Source: Enterobacter chengduensis
Lineage (GTDB): Bacteria; Pseudomonadota; Gammaproteobacteria; Enterobacterales; Enterobacteriaceae
Direction of reading: 5' to 3'
NCBI RefSeq assembly: GCF_001984825.2
Contig: NZ_CP043318.1
Span: 2,418,001 to 2,482,000, forward strand
DNA length: 64,000 nucleotides
Position numbers and translations under genes: made by a program. Shown piece by piece: positions 17,589-26,143 of the stretch (its first letter is position 1; every line of letters begins with the position of its first letter). The notes under the pieces were generated by a model that did not search any database, was not told the DNA's origin, and worked only from the letters and a program-made list of their open reading frames with translations.

Positions 17589-18590
17589 TCACAGCGCCGC
17601 AAACTTATCCAGCGTCCGCACCAGCTGCGTCACAAATCCATATTCGTTGTCATACCACGCGACGGCCTTCACCAGCTGAAGCTCTCCCGCTTCTGACACC
17701 TCCGTCTGCGTGGCGTCAAATACCGAACCATAGTGCGAGCCAATCACGTCTGACGACACGATTTCATCATCGGTATAGCCGAACGATTTATTCCCCTGCG
17801 TCGCCTTTTTCAGCGCGGCGTTGATCTCCTCAACGGTGACCTTCTTGCCCAGAATCGCCACCAGCTCGGTTACCGAACCCGTTTTCACCGGCACGCGCTG
17901 CGCGTGGCCTTTCAGCTTGCCGCTGAGCGCAGGGATCACCAGACCGATGGCTTTGGCGGCGCCGGTAGTGTGCGGAATGATATTTTCTGCCGCCGCCCGC
18001 GAGGCGCGAAGGTCTTTCCCGCGCGGGCCATCCACCAGCGCCTGGGTACCGGTATAGGCGTGAATGGTGGTCATGGTGCCTACTTTTATTTCAAACGCAT
18101 CGTTCAGGGCTTTCGCCAGCGGGGCAAGGCAGTTGGTCGTACAGGATGCGACGGAAATAATCGTATCACTGGCGTCAAGGGTATCGTCATTCACGCTGTA
18201 GACGATGGTTTTCATGTCGCCCGCGGGTGCCGAGATCAGCACTTTCTTCGCGCCAGCGTCCAGGTGCGCCCGTGATTTCTCTTCAGAGGTATAGAAGCCG
18301 GTGCACTCCACGACGATATCCACGCCCGCCGTTTTCCACGGAATATGCTTCGCCTCTTTTTCGGCGTAGACCGCAATGGTTTTGCCGTCAACGATCAGCG
18401 CATCCTCGGTGAAATCCACGCTCCACGGGAAGCCGCCGTAGTTGGAATCATGCCTGAGCAGGTAGGCCAGCACTTTCGGTGAGGTGAGGTCGTTGATGGC
18501 GACGACGGTATTGCTGTCCTGGGTTTCAAGAAGGCGACGAAGTACGAGGCGTCCAATGCGTCCAAATCCGTTAATGCCAATTTTACTCAT
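17589..18590 (-). CDS. gapC: Type I glyceraldehyde-3-phosphate dehydrogenase GapC
   Basis: This 333-residue NAD-dependent GAPDH has [10 protein letters not shown] (NAD-binding, residues 4-13), catalytic Cys150 in SCTTNCLAP and His177 as the activating base. It oxidises glyceraldehyde-3-phosphate to 1,3-bisphosphoglycerate in glycolysis. Placement beside cybB identifies it as gapC rather than the housekeeping gapA. In E. coli K-12 gapC is disrupted; here it is a full, uninterrupted reading frame. GGAGAG lies before the ATG. Confidence 0.93.
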   Translation of the reverse strand: MSKIGINGFGRIGRLVLRRLLETQDSNTVVAINDLTSPKVLAYLLRHDSNYGGFPWSVDFTEDALIVDGKTIAVYAEKEAKHIPWKTAGVDIVVECTGFYTSEEKSRAHLDAGAKKVLISAPAGDMKTIVYSVNDDTLDASDTIISVASCTTNCLAPLAKALNDAFEIKVGTMTTIHAYTGTQALVDGPRGKDLRASRAAAENIIPHTTGAAKAIGLVIPALSGKLKGHAQRVPVKTGSVTELVAILGKKVTVEEINAALKKATQGNKSFGYTDDEIVSSDVIGSHYGSVFDATQTEVSEAGELQLVKAVAWYDNEYGFVTQLVRTLDKFAAL

Positions 18591-18742
18591 GGTGCTCTCC
18601 TGTAAACGTGTCGATGCGACAGTTTGAACTCATCCAGGCTTAGACCATCACGGGCGGGGCGGCAATTGAAGATGCTTCATGCGTGGGGAAGTATTTGAAA
18701 AACCATACAGAAAAGTTAATGAATTTTTAAGGAAAGGAGATT

Positions 18743-18757
18743 ATGTTGGCTCGGTAA
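18743..18757 (+). other. Four-codon leader ORF (MLAR) before cybB
   Basis: An excellent ribosome-binding site (AAGGAAAGGAG, 18729-18739) sits directly before ATG TTG GCT CGG TAA, whose stop is 22 bp before the cybB start. cybB has only a weak site (GAGAAA) of its own. The minicistron may couple or set translation of cybB. Inferred from spacing only. Confidence 0.35.
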
Positions 18758-18779
18758 CTGTTTTTTATCGAGAAATCAC

Positions 18780-19310
18780 ATGCGCACTAAATATACAAGC
18801 CTGCAAATCGGCATCCACTGGCTGGTGTTTCTGTTAATCATCGTCGCCTACTGCGCCATGGAGTTCAAAGGTCTCTTCCCGCGCACCGCGCGTCCCTTGA
18901 TCAACATGATCCACGTCTCCTGCGGCATCAGTATCCTGGTGCTGATGGTGACGCGTCTGCTGGTTCGCCTGAAATTCCGCGCGCCCCCGATTCAGCCGAA
19001 GCCAAAAGCGATGGTGACGGGGATGTCCCATCTGGGGCATCTGGTCGTTTACCTGCTGTTTATTGCGCTGCCGCTGATTGGCATTGTGATGATGTATAAC
19101 CGGGGCAGCGACTGGTTTGCTTTCGGGCTGACGATGCCGCACGCGGCGGAGTCCAATTTTGACCTGGTTGATACGCTGAAGGAGTGGCACGAGACGCTGG
19201 CAAACCTGGGCTATTTTGTGATTGGCCTGCACGCGGCGGCGGCGCTGATGCATCACTATTTCTGGAAAGATAATACCCTTCTGCGCATGATGCCGAAAAA
19301 GCGTTCGTAG
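18780..19310 (+). CDS. cybB: Cytochrome b561
   Basis: This 176-residue integral membrane protein has four predicted helices. Conserved His residues at helix ends include His13 (IGIHWL), the His in MIHVSCG and those in the last helix (GLHAAAALMHH), consistent with b-type heme ligation. E. coli CybB is a membrane superoxide:ubiquinone oxidoreductase. It lies divergent from gapC, as in E. coli. A strong ribosome-binding site upstream serves a four-codon leader rather than this start. Confidence 0.93.
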   Translation: MRTKYTSLQIGIHWLVFLLIIVAYCAMEFKGLFPRTARPLINMIHVSCGISILVLMVTRLLVRLKFRAPPIQPKPKAMVTGMSHLGHLVVYLLFIALPLIGIVMMYNRGSDWFAFGLTMPHAAESNFDLVDTLKEWHETLANLGYFVIGLHAAAALMHHYFWKDNTLLRMMPKKRS

Positions 19311-19320
19311 TCATTAACGC

Positions 19321-19394
19321 TTGCCGGGTGGCGCTGCGCTTACCCGACCTACATTGACATCGTAGGCCGGGTAAGGCGTAGCCGCCACCCGGCT
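19321..19394. repeat. REP/BIME palindromic element
   Basis: Paired inverted REP units (TTGCCGGGTGGCGCTGCGCT and GTAGGCCGGGTAAGGCGTAG) lie between the convergent cybB and oxidoreductase genes. Confidence 0.8.
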
Positions 19395-19400
19395 TGTTTT

Positions 19401-20468
19401 TTAACCCAGCAAAGCGCGCTCTTCGGCCGTTAGCGCCAGCGCCTGGGTTGACCCCGTCTCCGAGGACTTCACCGCCGCTTCCAGCACGGCCATCACCGCT
19501 AACGCCTCGACAGGGTGGACCGGATTGGCGATTTCCCCGCGTAACGCATCACGCACGCTGATGTAATACTGGCGCTGATCGCCTTTCGGGGTCGGGATCG
19601 TCTGCGTCGCGCCATCTGCGCCAAAGAACACCATACTGTCGCTGTCTTCGCCCCAGGCTTCACTGCCGGGGATCACCCCTGAAAGCAGCTGCGCTTCCTG
19701 CTGGTCGATTCTGGCTTTCACCACGCTGCCTTTATCCCCGTGCACGGTAAAGCGCGCCGTGCCACCCGCCACCAGCATGCTGGCGTGCAGAATGACCTTG
19801 TGCTCCGGGTAGTTTAAGACCACGTGCGCCCAGTCGTTAATTTCGGCACCGTCGCGCAGCGTCGCGATATTCCCCTGAACCGACTGCGGCAGGCCAAAGA
19901 GCTGGAGCGTCTGGTCGATCAGATGAGGGCCCAGGTCAAACCACAGGCCGCTCCCGGGGACGTTCTGTTCGCGCCAGCGCACGCGCACTTCCGGGCGGAA
20001 GCGGTCAATATGCGACTCCAGATGTTTAACCTTGCCGAGCGAGCCTTGCTCAACGATCTGCTTAATGCCGAGGAAATCGCTGTCCCAGCGGCGGTTATGG
20101 AATACGGAGAGCAGAAGCTGCTTTTCGTCCGCCAGCGCAATCAGGTCGCGGGCTTCCCGCATGTCGAGGGTAAAAGGCTTATCCACAACCACGTGTTTAC
20201 CCGCGTTCAGGGCCAGCGTCGCCAGCGGGGCGTGCGTGGCGTTAGGGGAGGCGATCACCACCAGGTCAACATCAGGATGCTGGATGGCCTCCTCCGGCGT
20301 CGCCACCACCTGGACGTCCGGCAGATCGCGTTTCACCTTCTCTTCATCACGTGAAGAGACCACGGCCAGCCTAATCCCGTCCACGGACTGGATCAACGGA
20401 GCATGGAAGGTTTTACCCACAAATCCATACCCGATCAGCGCAATGTTGATTGTTTGAACGTTACTCAT
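19401..20468 (-). CDS. Gfo/Idh/MocA-family oxidoreductase (YdgJ-like)
   Basis: This 355-residue protein has an N-terminal NAD(P)-binding Rossmann fold (IALIGYGFVGKTFH, residues 9-22), the VVDKPF sugar-dehydrogenase motif near 95 and a C-terminal alpha/beta domain. It resembles E. coli YdgJ in length and sequence. It probably oxidises or epimerises a sugar or polyol; the substrate is unknown. The ATG at 20468 follows GGAGAAGG; the longer ORF to 20525 overlaps the upstream gene and is less likely. It starts 13 bp after the DeoR gene, so the two are an operon. Confidence 0.87.
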   Translation of the reverse strand: MSNVQTINIALIGYGFVGKTFHAPLIQSVDGIRLAVVSSRDEEKVKRDLPDVQVVATPEEAIQHPDVDLVVIASPNATHAPLATLALNAGKHVVVDKPFTLDMREARDLIALADEKQLLLSVFHNRRWDSDFLGIKQIVEQGSLGKVKHLESHIDRFRPEVRVRWREQNVPGSGLWFDLGPHLIDQTLQLFGLPQSVQGNIATLRDGAEINDWAHVVLNYPEHKVILHASMLVAGGTARFTVHGDKGSVVKARIDQQEAQLLSGVIPGSEAWGEDSDSMVFFGADGATQTIPTPKGDQRQYYISVRDALRGEIANPVHPVEALAVMAVLEAAVKSSETGSTQALALTAEERALLG

Positions 20469-20481
20469 GACCTTCTCCACG

Positions 20482-21225
20482 TTAATTTGCGCACACCGTA
20501 ACCTGCAGTGCGCCAGGGTCCCCAAGCTCAGGCCAGGGACGATCTAAAAAGAGTTGTTGAATGCTGGATAACCCGGAAACCAGATACGGTTCGCAGCGGT
20601 TAATTTTCAGGTGGTCGGCGACAACCCAGTGCGCATGACTCGCGGCGAGCATCGCGCGCTTAACCTCGGCGTCCGCTTCTTTACCGGCGCTCAGGCCAAG
20701 TTCGGCATGAATGGCGCATGCGCCAAGAATGGCGATATCGGCCCGATAGCGGGACAGCAGGGACAGCGTGGCGCTGCCGGCAAACAGCCGCTGCCTGTTG
20801 TCCCATTTTCCGCCGAGCAGGATCAGCTCGATGTCGTCCCGGTCGCTAAAATGCTGGGCGATATCCAGTGATGTCGTGATCACCGTGAGTGGCCCCTGAA
20901 GAAAGGTGGCGACGGCCATCACCGTGCTTCCGGCATCCAGAAACAGGGTGGAACCCGCAGGAACCTGCTGTGCGACCCGTTTACCCAGGCGCTGTTTGGT
21001 CTCCGGCAGCAGCGTATTGCGGCCCCGACGGTTCATGGCGGAGAGGTTGAGCGCGATGGCTCCGCCGTGGTTCTTCTGCGCAAGGCCCTGGTTTTCCAGG
21101 TCGGTCAGATCCCGACGGATGGTATCCGCTGAAACCTGCAGCTTTTCGGCCAGTTCGGTGATGCTGGCCTGGCCCTGCTCGCTGAGGAGATCGAGGACGT
21201 AGCGTTGACGAGCGGTTTTGTGCAT
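20482..21225 (-). CDS. DeoR/GlpR-family transcriptional regulator
   Basis: This 247-residue regulator has an N-terminal winged helix (SITELAEKLQVSADTIRRDL) and a DeoR sensor domain with the sugar-phosphate-binding strand FLDAGSTVMAVA. Such proteins are usually repressors released by a phosphorylated sugar. The ATG at 21225 has AGGA 9 bp upstream; an ATG at 21234 sits too close to that site. It is co-transcribed with the downstream oxidoreductase and probably regulates the pair. Confidence 0.88.
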   Translation of the reverse strand: MHKTARQRYVLDLLSEQGQASITELAEKLQVSADTIRRDLTDLENQGLAQKNHGGAIALNLSAMNRRGRNTLLPETKQRLGKRVAQQVPAGSTLFLDAGSTVMAVATFLQGPLTVITTSLDIAQHFSDRDDIELILLGGKWDNRQRLFAGSATLSLLSRYRADIAILGACAIHAELGLSAGKEADAEVKRAMLAASHAHWVVADHLKINRCEPYLVSGLSSIQQLFLDRPWPELGDPGALQVTVCAN

Positions 21226-21237
21226 GGCGTGCATTCC

Positions 21238-21266
21238 TGCAAAATATCGCAATAATTTGCATAATA
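21238..21266 (-). promoter_or_regulatory. Candidate operator and -10 box of the deoR operon
   Basis: A near-perfect inverted repeat, TGCAAAAT-N8-AATTTGCA (21238-21261), lies 13 bp before the DeoR start and overlaps a minus-strand TATTAT (21261-21266). This fits autoregulation. Inferred. Confidence 0.4.
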
Positions 21267-21555
21267 CAGCATTTTGACGCAGAGAGAAGGGTAATGTCCC
21301 CGGAATAGTGAACAGTTGAGAGATGGTTCATTTGAGTGATTATTAAAATTTTATTGATAAGGTATGATTAAGCCGCTTTGAATGTTAACCGTAATGTTAT
21401 TGTTATGTTTTATTAAACGGTTTGGATTAAGTCACCAGAGGGTTGCCGTTGCATGGTTTTAAAAACTATCGAATTAATGCAACGCAGGATTTAATTGCTT
21501 AAATTAGTTTTTTAATAGGCTTTAATTTTAATAATCTCTCTTTGGTTACTTAAAC
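21267..21555. other. AT-rich intergenic region left of IS903
   Basis: No gene is seen in this stretch. At 21294-21303 ATGTCCCCGG is followed by AATAGTGAACAGTTG, which resembles half-sites in the IS481 terminus at 1129-1180. The rest is strongly AT-rich (TTAAAATTTTATTGATAAGG and similar), up to the IS903 target duplication. Confidence 0.5.
21547..21555. repeat. 9-bp target-site duplication, left copy
   Basis: TACTTAAAC directly precedes the IS903 left inverted repeat and is repeated exactly at 22613-22621 after the right one. Confidence 0.95.
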
Positions 21556-22612
21556 GGCTTTGTTGAATAAATCAGATTTCGGGTAAGTCTCCCCCGTAGC
21601 GGGTTGTGTTTTCAGGCAATACGCACGCTTTCAGGCATACCTGCTTTCGTCATTTTGTTCAGCGCTCGTACCAGGGCCATAGCCTCTGCAACCTGACCAT
21701 CGTAGTCACGCAGTGTCAGTGAACCTCCGAACAGCTGTTTTACCCGGTACATCGCCGTTTCCGCTATCGAGCGACGGTTATAATCTGTTGTCCATTTCCA
21801 CCGCGCATTACTCCCGGTCAGCCGCTGATTCGCAACAGCACGGTTACGGTCTGCATATTCACCGGGCCAGTAACCCGCGCCTTTTCGGGGCGGGATAAGC
21901 GCGCTGATTTTCTTACGCCGCAGTTCATCGTGACAGAGCCGGGTGTCGTAAGCGCCGTCTGCCGATGCTGCCCTGATTTTTCTGTGAGTCTGCCGGATAA
22001 GACCCGGGAAGGCTTCTGAGTCCGTCACATTGTTCAGCGACAGGTCTGCACAGATGATTTCATGTGTGTTGCTGTCAACTGCCAGATGCAACTTTCGCCA
22101 GATACGGCGGCGTTCCTGGCCATGTTTTTTGACTTTCCATTCGCCTTCACCAAAGACCTTCAGCCCGGTGGAATCAATCACCAGATGCGCGATTTCACCC
22201 CGGGTGGGCGTTTTGAAACTGACATTAACCGACTTTGCGCGCTTGCTGACACTGGTGTAATCCGGGCAGCGCAACGGAACATTCATCAGTGTAAAAATGG
22301 AATCAATAAAACCCTGTGCAGCCCGCAGGGTCAACCTGAACACGCGTTTAATGACCAGAACGGTGGTGATGGCGAGATCAGAATAGCGCTGAGGTCTTCC
22401 CCGTGATGAAGGCGTTGCCGACTCATACCAGGCCTGAATAGCTTCATCATCCAGCCAGAAAGTTATGGAGCCACGGTTGATGAGGGCTTTATTGTAGGTG
22501 GGCCAGTTGGTGATTTTGAACTTTTGCTTTGCCACGGAACGGTCTGCGTTGTCGGGAAGATGCGTGATCTGATCCTTCAACTCAGCAAAAGTTCGATTTA
22601 TTCAACAAAGCC
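21556..22612 (-). mobile_element. IS903-type element (IS5 family), complete
   Basis: The element is bounded by perfect 18-bp inverted repeats, GGCTTTGTTGAATAAATC at 21556-21573 and its complement at 22595-22612. It is 1,057 bp, the length of IS903, and flanked by identical 9-bp direct repeats TACTTAAAC, as expected for IS903. Ends, transposase and target duplication are all intact, so insertion looks recent. It separates the DeoR operon from the adhesin/type I secretion locus and lies in AT-rich non-coding DNA about 420 bp before the TolC-type gene. Confidence 0.97.
21612..22580 (-). CDS. IS903-type transposase (IS5 family, DDE)
   Basis: The ORF of 322 codons encodes the IS903 transposase (KQKFKITNWPTYNKALINRG at the start; DDE-type core including VIDSTGLKVFGEGEW and ASADGAYDTR, with a late Glu in RSIAETAMYRVK). 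The functional start may instead be the GTG at 22535, giving the 307-residue form described for IS903. No stops or frameshifts. It is a cis-acting transposase for the surrounding element. Confidence 0.95.
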   Translation of the reverse strand: MKDQITHLPDNADRSVAKQKFKITNWPTYNKALINRGSITFWLDDEAIQAWYESATPSSRGRPQRYSDLAITTVLVIKRVFRLTLRAAQGFIDSIFTLMNVPLRCPDYTSVSKRAKSVNVSFKTPTRGEIAHLVIDSTGLKVFGEGEWKVKKHGQERRRIWRKLHLAVDSNTHEIICADLSLNNVTDSEAFPGLIRQTHRKIRAASADGAYDTRLCHDELRRKKISALIPPRKGAGYWPGEYADRNRAVANQRLTGSNARWKWTTDYNRRSIAETAMYRVKQLFGGSLTLRDYDGQVAEAMALVRALNKMTKAGMPESVRIA

Positions 22613-22621
22613 TACTTAAAC
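22613..22621. repeat. 9-bp target-site duplication, right copy
   Basis: TACTTAAAC is an exact match to 21547-21555 across the IS903 element. Confidence 0.95.
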
Positions 22622-23029
22622 TGACACTTCTTTGAAAATCTTTGTGTCTGACCCGCGCTGAAATTAACGCAAAAATGTGCAGGGAGCAAATTAAGAATTT
22701 TCCTTAAATAACAGGCATTTTATATGTTTCATCTGAAAGGTCATTTTAAGAGTTTTGTCCAGAAACCCCATATTTTTTCTTAATTGTAACACCCCATTAA
22801 CATTGTGGGTGTAGTGAGCTATACCGCATTTTGTTATGCTGCCAACAACTTAAAGAAATAAGTAAATTCTTAATTGAAATAAGACGCGGGCGGATCTCAT
22901 CTCCAATGGAAATGGGTATGGGGAGTATTACCTGAAATTCAGAAAGGATGCTAAATAAGATATTTGTCTAATTATCTATACCTCTTTTTGGGTAATTCCT
23001 TCAGTGTCACTCAGAGTCAGGGAGATAAC
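22622..23029 (+). promoter_or_regulatory. AT-rich leader region of the adhesin/T1SS locus
   Basis: No gene is seen in these roughly 410 bp. The region is much richer in A+T than flanking genes and presumably holds the promoter of the TolC-type gene. No confident -35/-10 pair could be picked, and no ops (GGCGGTAGC) RfaH element was found. Such AT-rich upstream DNA is typical of H-NS-silenced surface loci, but that is inference. Confidence 0.35.
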
Positions 23030-24367
23030 ATGACGATATTACGCAAACCTAAGTTACGGCGATTTACGGCAGCACTGGCATTCATTTCATTAGCCATAAA
23101 TATGGCGTACGCCAATAGTCAGCAGGTGGGTATTGCCCCGGTGGCAACAACAACCTTAAAAGAAAGTATTCTTTTTGCTATCGATCGCGATCCGTCAATT
23201 AGCCAGCAGGCCGCGCAGCTGGGTATTGGCCAGGCGCAAATAGACGAAGCGCGCAGCGGCTGGATGCCGCAAATATCATTGAACGGGAGCACGGGGCATA
23301 GCCAGACCACCGATTCCAGCGGGTCGCTGAAGAATTCAGCCGCCTGGGGGGTGAGCCTGACGCAGCTGTTGTACGATTTTGGCAAGACCAATAACAGCAT
23401 CAGCCAGTCCTCCGCCCAGCGTGATAGCTACCGCTACCAGCTGATGGGCACGCTTTCGGATGTGGCGGAAAAAACGGCGCTCAGCTATGTCGAGGTCAAA
23501 CGCTATTCCGATCTGTTGCAGGCGGCAAAAGAGAACGTTCAGGCGCTCAAAAACGTCGAGCAGCTGGCAAAGCTGCGCGCAGACGCGGGGGTAAGCTCCA
23601 CCTCTGATGAGCTTCAGACCCGCACGCGCATTGCCGGCATGCAGGCGACGGTCGCGCAGTATCACGCTGCCTTAAACAGCGCCCGCGCGCGGCTTGCGGT
23701 ATTAACCGGGATGCAGGCCGAGGCCTATTCGCCCGTGCCCGCGAATCTTGCCGTGGAGCCGGGCTCGCTCAACCGCATAGATTACTCTCTGATACCGGCC
23801 GTAATGGCCGCGCAGAACATGGAGCGTTCGGCCCAGTATGGCGTGGAAACGGCGAAGTCTCAGCACTGGCCGACGTTAAGCCTGAAGGGGGGACGCACCC
23901 GCTATGAATCGGACAACCGTTCATACTGGGACGACCAGATCCAGCTCAATATTGACGCACCGCTTTATCAGGGCGGCGCGGTATCTGCGCGCGTGCGGCA
24001 GGCGGAAGGCGCTCGGGCGATGGCCTCCTCGCAGGTCGATCAGGCGCGCTTCGATGTCCTGCAAAAAGCCTCCGTCGCCCAGGCGGACTGGACCGGCGCG
24101 CGGGGAAGAATGGAGGCCGGGAAGCAGCAGCTGGAAAATGCGCTGCGCGCCCGCGATGTTTATAAAAATGAATACACCCTGAGCAAGCGGAGCATAAACG
24201 ATCTGCTTAGCGTTGAGCAGGATGTCTGGCAGGCCACGTCAGCGAAAATAATCGCCGAGTATGATGGCTGGAGTTCGGCAATTAATTATGCTTCCGCAGT
24301 TGATAATTTAATGCCGCTTATTGGAATAGAGAAAAACGCTGCCGCAAAACTACCCGATCTGAGTTAA
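23030..24367 (+). CDS. TolC-family outer-membrane channel of the adhesin T1SS (BapB/LapE-like)
   Basis: This 445-residue protein has a Sec signal peptide (RRFTAALAFISLAINMAYA, cleavage likely after Ala28) and the duplicated outer-membrane efflux domain with long amphipathic helices. The ATG at 23030 is chosen because GGGAGA precedes it and it begins the signal peptide; an in-frame ATG at 22964 would add 22 residues in front. It is the first gene of a type I secretion locus (channel, adhesin, ABC exporter, adaptor), so it most likely forms the outer-membrane exit duct and possibly holds the giant adhesin at the surface. Confidence 0.88.
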   Translation: MTILRKPKLRRFTAALAFISLAINMAYANSQQVGIAPVATTTLKESILFAIDRDPSISQQAAQLGIGQAQIDEARSGWMPQISLNGSTGHSQTTDSSGSLKNSAAWGVSLTQLLYDFGKTNNSISQSSAQRDSYRYQLMGTLSDVAEKTALSYVEVKRYSDLLQAAKENVQALKNVEQLAKLRADAGVSSTSDELQTRTRIAGMQATVAQYHAALNSARARLAVLTGMQAEAYSPVPANLAVEPGSLNRIDYSLIPAVMAAQNMERSAQYGVETAKSQHWPTLSLKGGRTRYESDNRSYWDDQIQLNIDAPLYQGGAVSARVRQAEGARAMASSQVDQARFDVLQKASVAQADWTGARGRMEAGKQQLENALRARDVYKNEYTLSKRSINDLLSVEQDVWQATSAKIIAEYDGWSSAINYASAVDNLMPLIGIEKNAAAKLPDLS

Positions 24368-24487
24368 CGATAGACGCGCACAGTCGCAAAAAATAAGTCT
24401 GAAAATAATGGGTGTTTTTTCCCAGGGATAGCTGCATCCATCTGGTGGTCATATCCACAGGAATCCGTACACCTGCAAGGAGAAGAA

Positions 24488-26143
24488 ATGAGTAACGTAA
24501 AGGTTGTTGATGTCATCATTCGCAAAACGGCGGAGAAAACGAAATTAACCGGCGAAGGAAATCTGTCGGTCTCTATTTCATCGCCGAGCGTGATCGAAAT
24601 CCAGGGCTCTGCTCAGGACGTGGCGCGTTATGTCCGCCAGGGTAAAGACCTCCTTATTTATATGAAAGACGGCAGCGTGATTCGCTGCAATAACTATTTT
24701 GTCGAAGATACGGAAACGCATAATCAGTCTGAGCTGGTGTTCAATGACCGTCAGGAACTGACGCATATTTCTTTTGCCGATACCGGGGAAGCGTCAGGCG
24801 CTGCGGTGACCGAGTTAACCGCGCAGGCCACGCCAATTAGCAGCGTTCAGCCTTTCCTCGAGCAGGAAAGTCTGTTAAGCGACGCGCCGTGGGGCTGGAT
24901 TGCGGGGGCCGCGTTAGGCGGCGGCGCCATTGGGGCACTGCTGGCAAACGGCGGGCATGGCGAAACGAAAACTAAAGTTATTGATAATACGAAAGAAGTA
25001 GAAAGCGCGACGCCGACTTTCCTGCTGTCGGATAAAGCGGGCGACAGGCAGGGCGTGCTGAGCGCAGACGCGATCACGGACGATAACACCCCAACCTTCA
25101 GCGGTACCGGCCAGCCGGGCGCGACCATTCAGATCAAAGACAGCAGCGGCAGCACCATAGCCAGCACCATGGTCGGTAAAGACGGCACGTGGACGGTCAT
25201 CTTACCGACCCAGACGGACGGCGCCCACACCTGGTCGGTCGTGCAGATCGACGGCAGTAAAACCACCTCAGCGGGCAGTATTAGCGTAACGGTTAATACT
25301 GCCGAAGCCACGATCGCGCTGGAGACAACGGCGGGTGACAACGTCATTAACGCCAGCGAGCAATCCGCAGGCTTTACGCTTTCCGGTACCAGCAAAAACC
25401 TGGCGCAGGGCACCGAACTCACCGTGACGCTGAACGGCAAAACCTACGCCGCTGAAGTGGGCGCGGACGGCGCGTGGCGCGTTAACGTCCCCGCGGCAGA
25501 CGCGCAGGCGCTGGGCGACGGTACCTGGACGGTTAACGTGAGCGGTAAGGATGCGGCGGGTAACACCGTCAGCGGCAGCCAGACGATTGGCGTAGACACC
25601 ACCGCGCCAGCCCTCTCTGTCGATACCCTCGCACAGGACAACATCATCAATGCCGCCGAGCACGGCCAGCCGCTGACCCTGACCGGTAAAACAAATGCGG
25701 AAGCCGGTCAGATCGTCACGGTCACGCTGAACGGCAAAAACTATAACGCTACGGTGGGCAGCGACGGCACCTGGTCCGTCACGCTTGCGGCAGACGACGT
25801 GCAGGCGCTCAGCGAGGGCAACCATACCCTGACGGTGAACGTCAGCGACAAAGCGGGCAACGGTTCGTCCGTGACGGCAGATTTCACGGTGGACACCGCC
25901 GCGCCGGTCGTCACCATCCATACCGTGGCGGGCGACGATATTCTCAATATCAGCGAGCAGGGGCAGGCGCACGTGATTTCCGGCCAGGCGAGCGGTGCCG
26001 CCGCGGGCGATGTGGTGACGGTGACCCTTGGCGGTAGACCTTCACCGGCGTGGTGCTGGCGGACGGCAGCTGGAGCGTGGGCGTTCCGGCGTCGGTGCTG
26101 GGTGCCCTGGGTGAAGGTAACCACACGATTTCCGTTTCCGTGA
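24488..26143 (+). CDS. Adhesin N-terminal reading frame (BapA-prefix module and first Ig domains)
   Basis: This frame starts at an ATG with AAGGAGAAGAA upstream and encodes a 551-residue product whose last about 35 residues are out-of-frame nonsense after the 26036 break. Residues 1-100 (MSNVKVVDVIIRKTAEK..., VIEIQGSAQDVARYVRQGKD) match the prefix domain of BapA-type adhesins, probably a periplasmic retention module. A glycine-zipper-like hydrophobic stretch (WGWIAGAALGGGAIGALLAN, from residue 135) follows. Three complete Ig-like domains and part of a fourth are in frame. No canonical LapG site (T/A/P-A-A-G) is visible. Confidence 0.85.
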   Translation: MSNVKVVDVIIRKTAEKTKLTGEGNLSVSISSPSVIEIQGSAQDVARYVRQGKDLLIYMKDGSVIRCNNYFVEDTETHNQSELVFNDRQELTHISFADTGEASGAAVTELTAQATPISSVQPFLEQESLLSDAPWGWIAGAALGGGAIGALLANGGHGETKTKVIDNTKEVESATPTFLLSDKAGDRQGVLSADAITDDNTPTFSGTGQPGATIQIKDSSGSTIASTMVGKDGTWTVILPTQTDGAHTWSVVQIDGSKTTSAGSISVTVNTAEATIALETTAGDNVINASEQSAGFTLSGTSKNLAQGTELTVTLNGKTYAAEVGADGAWRVNVPAADAQALGDGTWTVNVSGKDAAGNTVSGSQTIGVDTTAPALSVDTLAQDNIINAAEHGQPLTLTGKTNAEAGQIVTVTLNGKNYNATVGSDGTWSVTLAADDVQALSEGNHTLTVNVSDKAGNGSSVTADFTVDTAAPVVTIHTVAGDDILNISEQGQAHVISGQASGAAAGDVVTVTLGGRPSPAWCWRTAAGAWAFRRRCWVPWVKVTTRFPFP

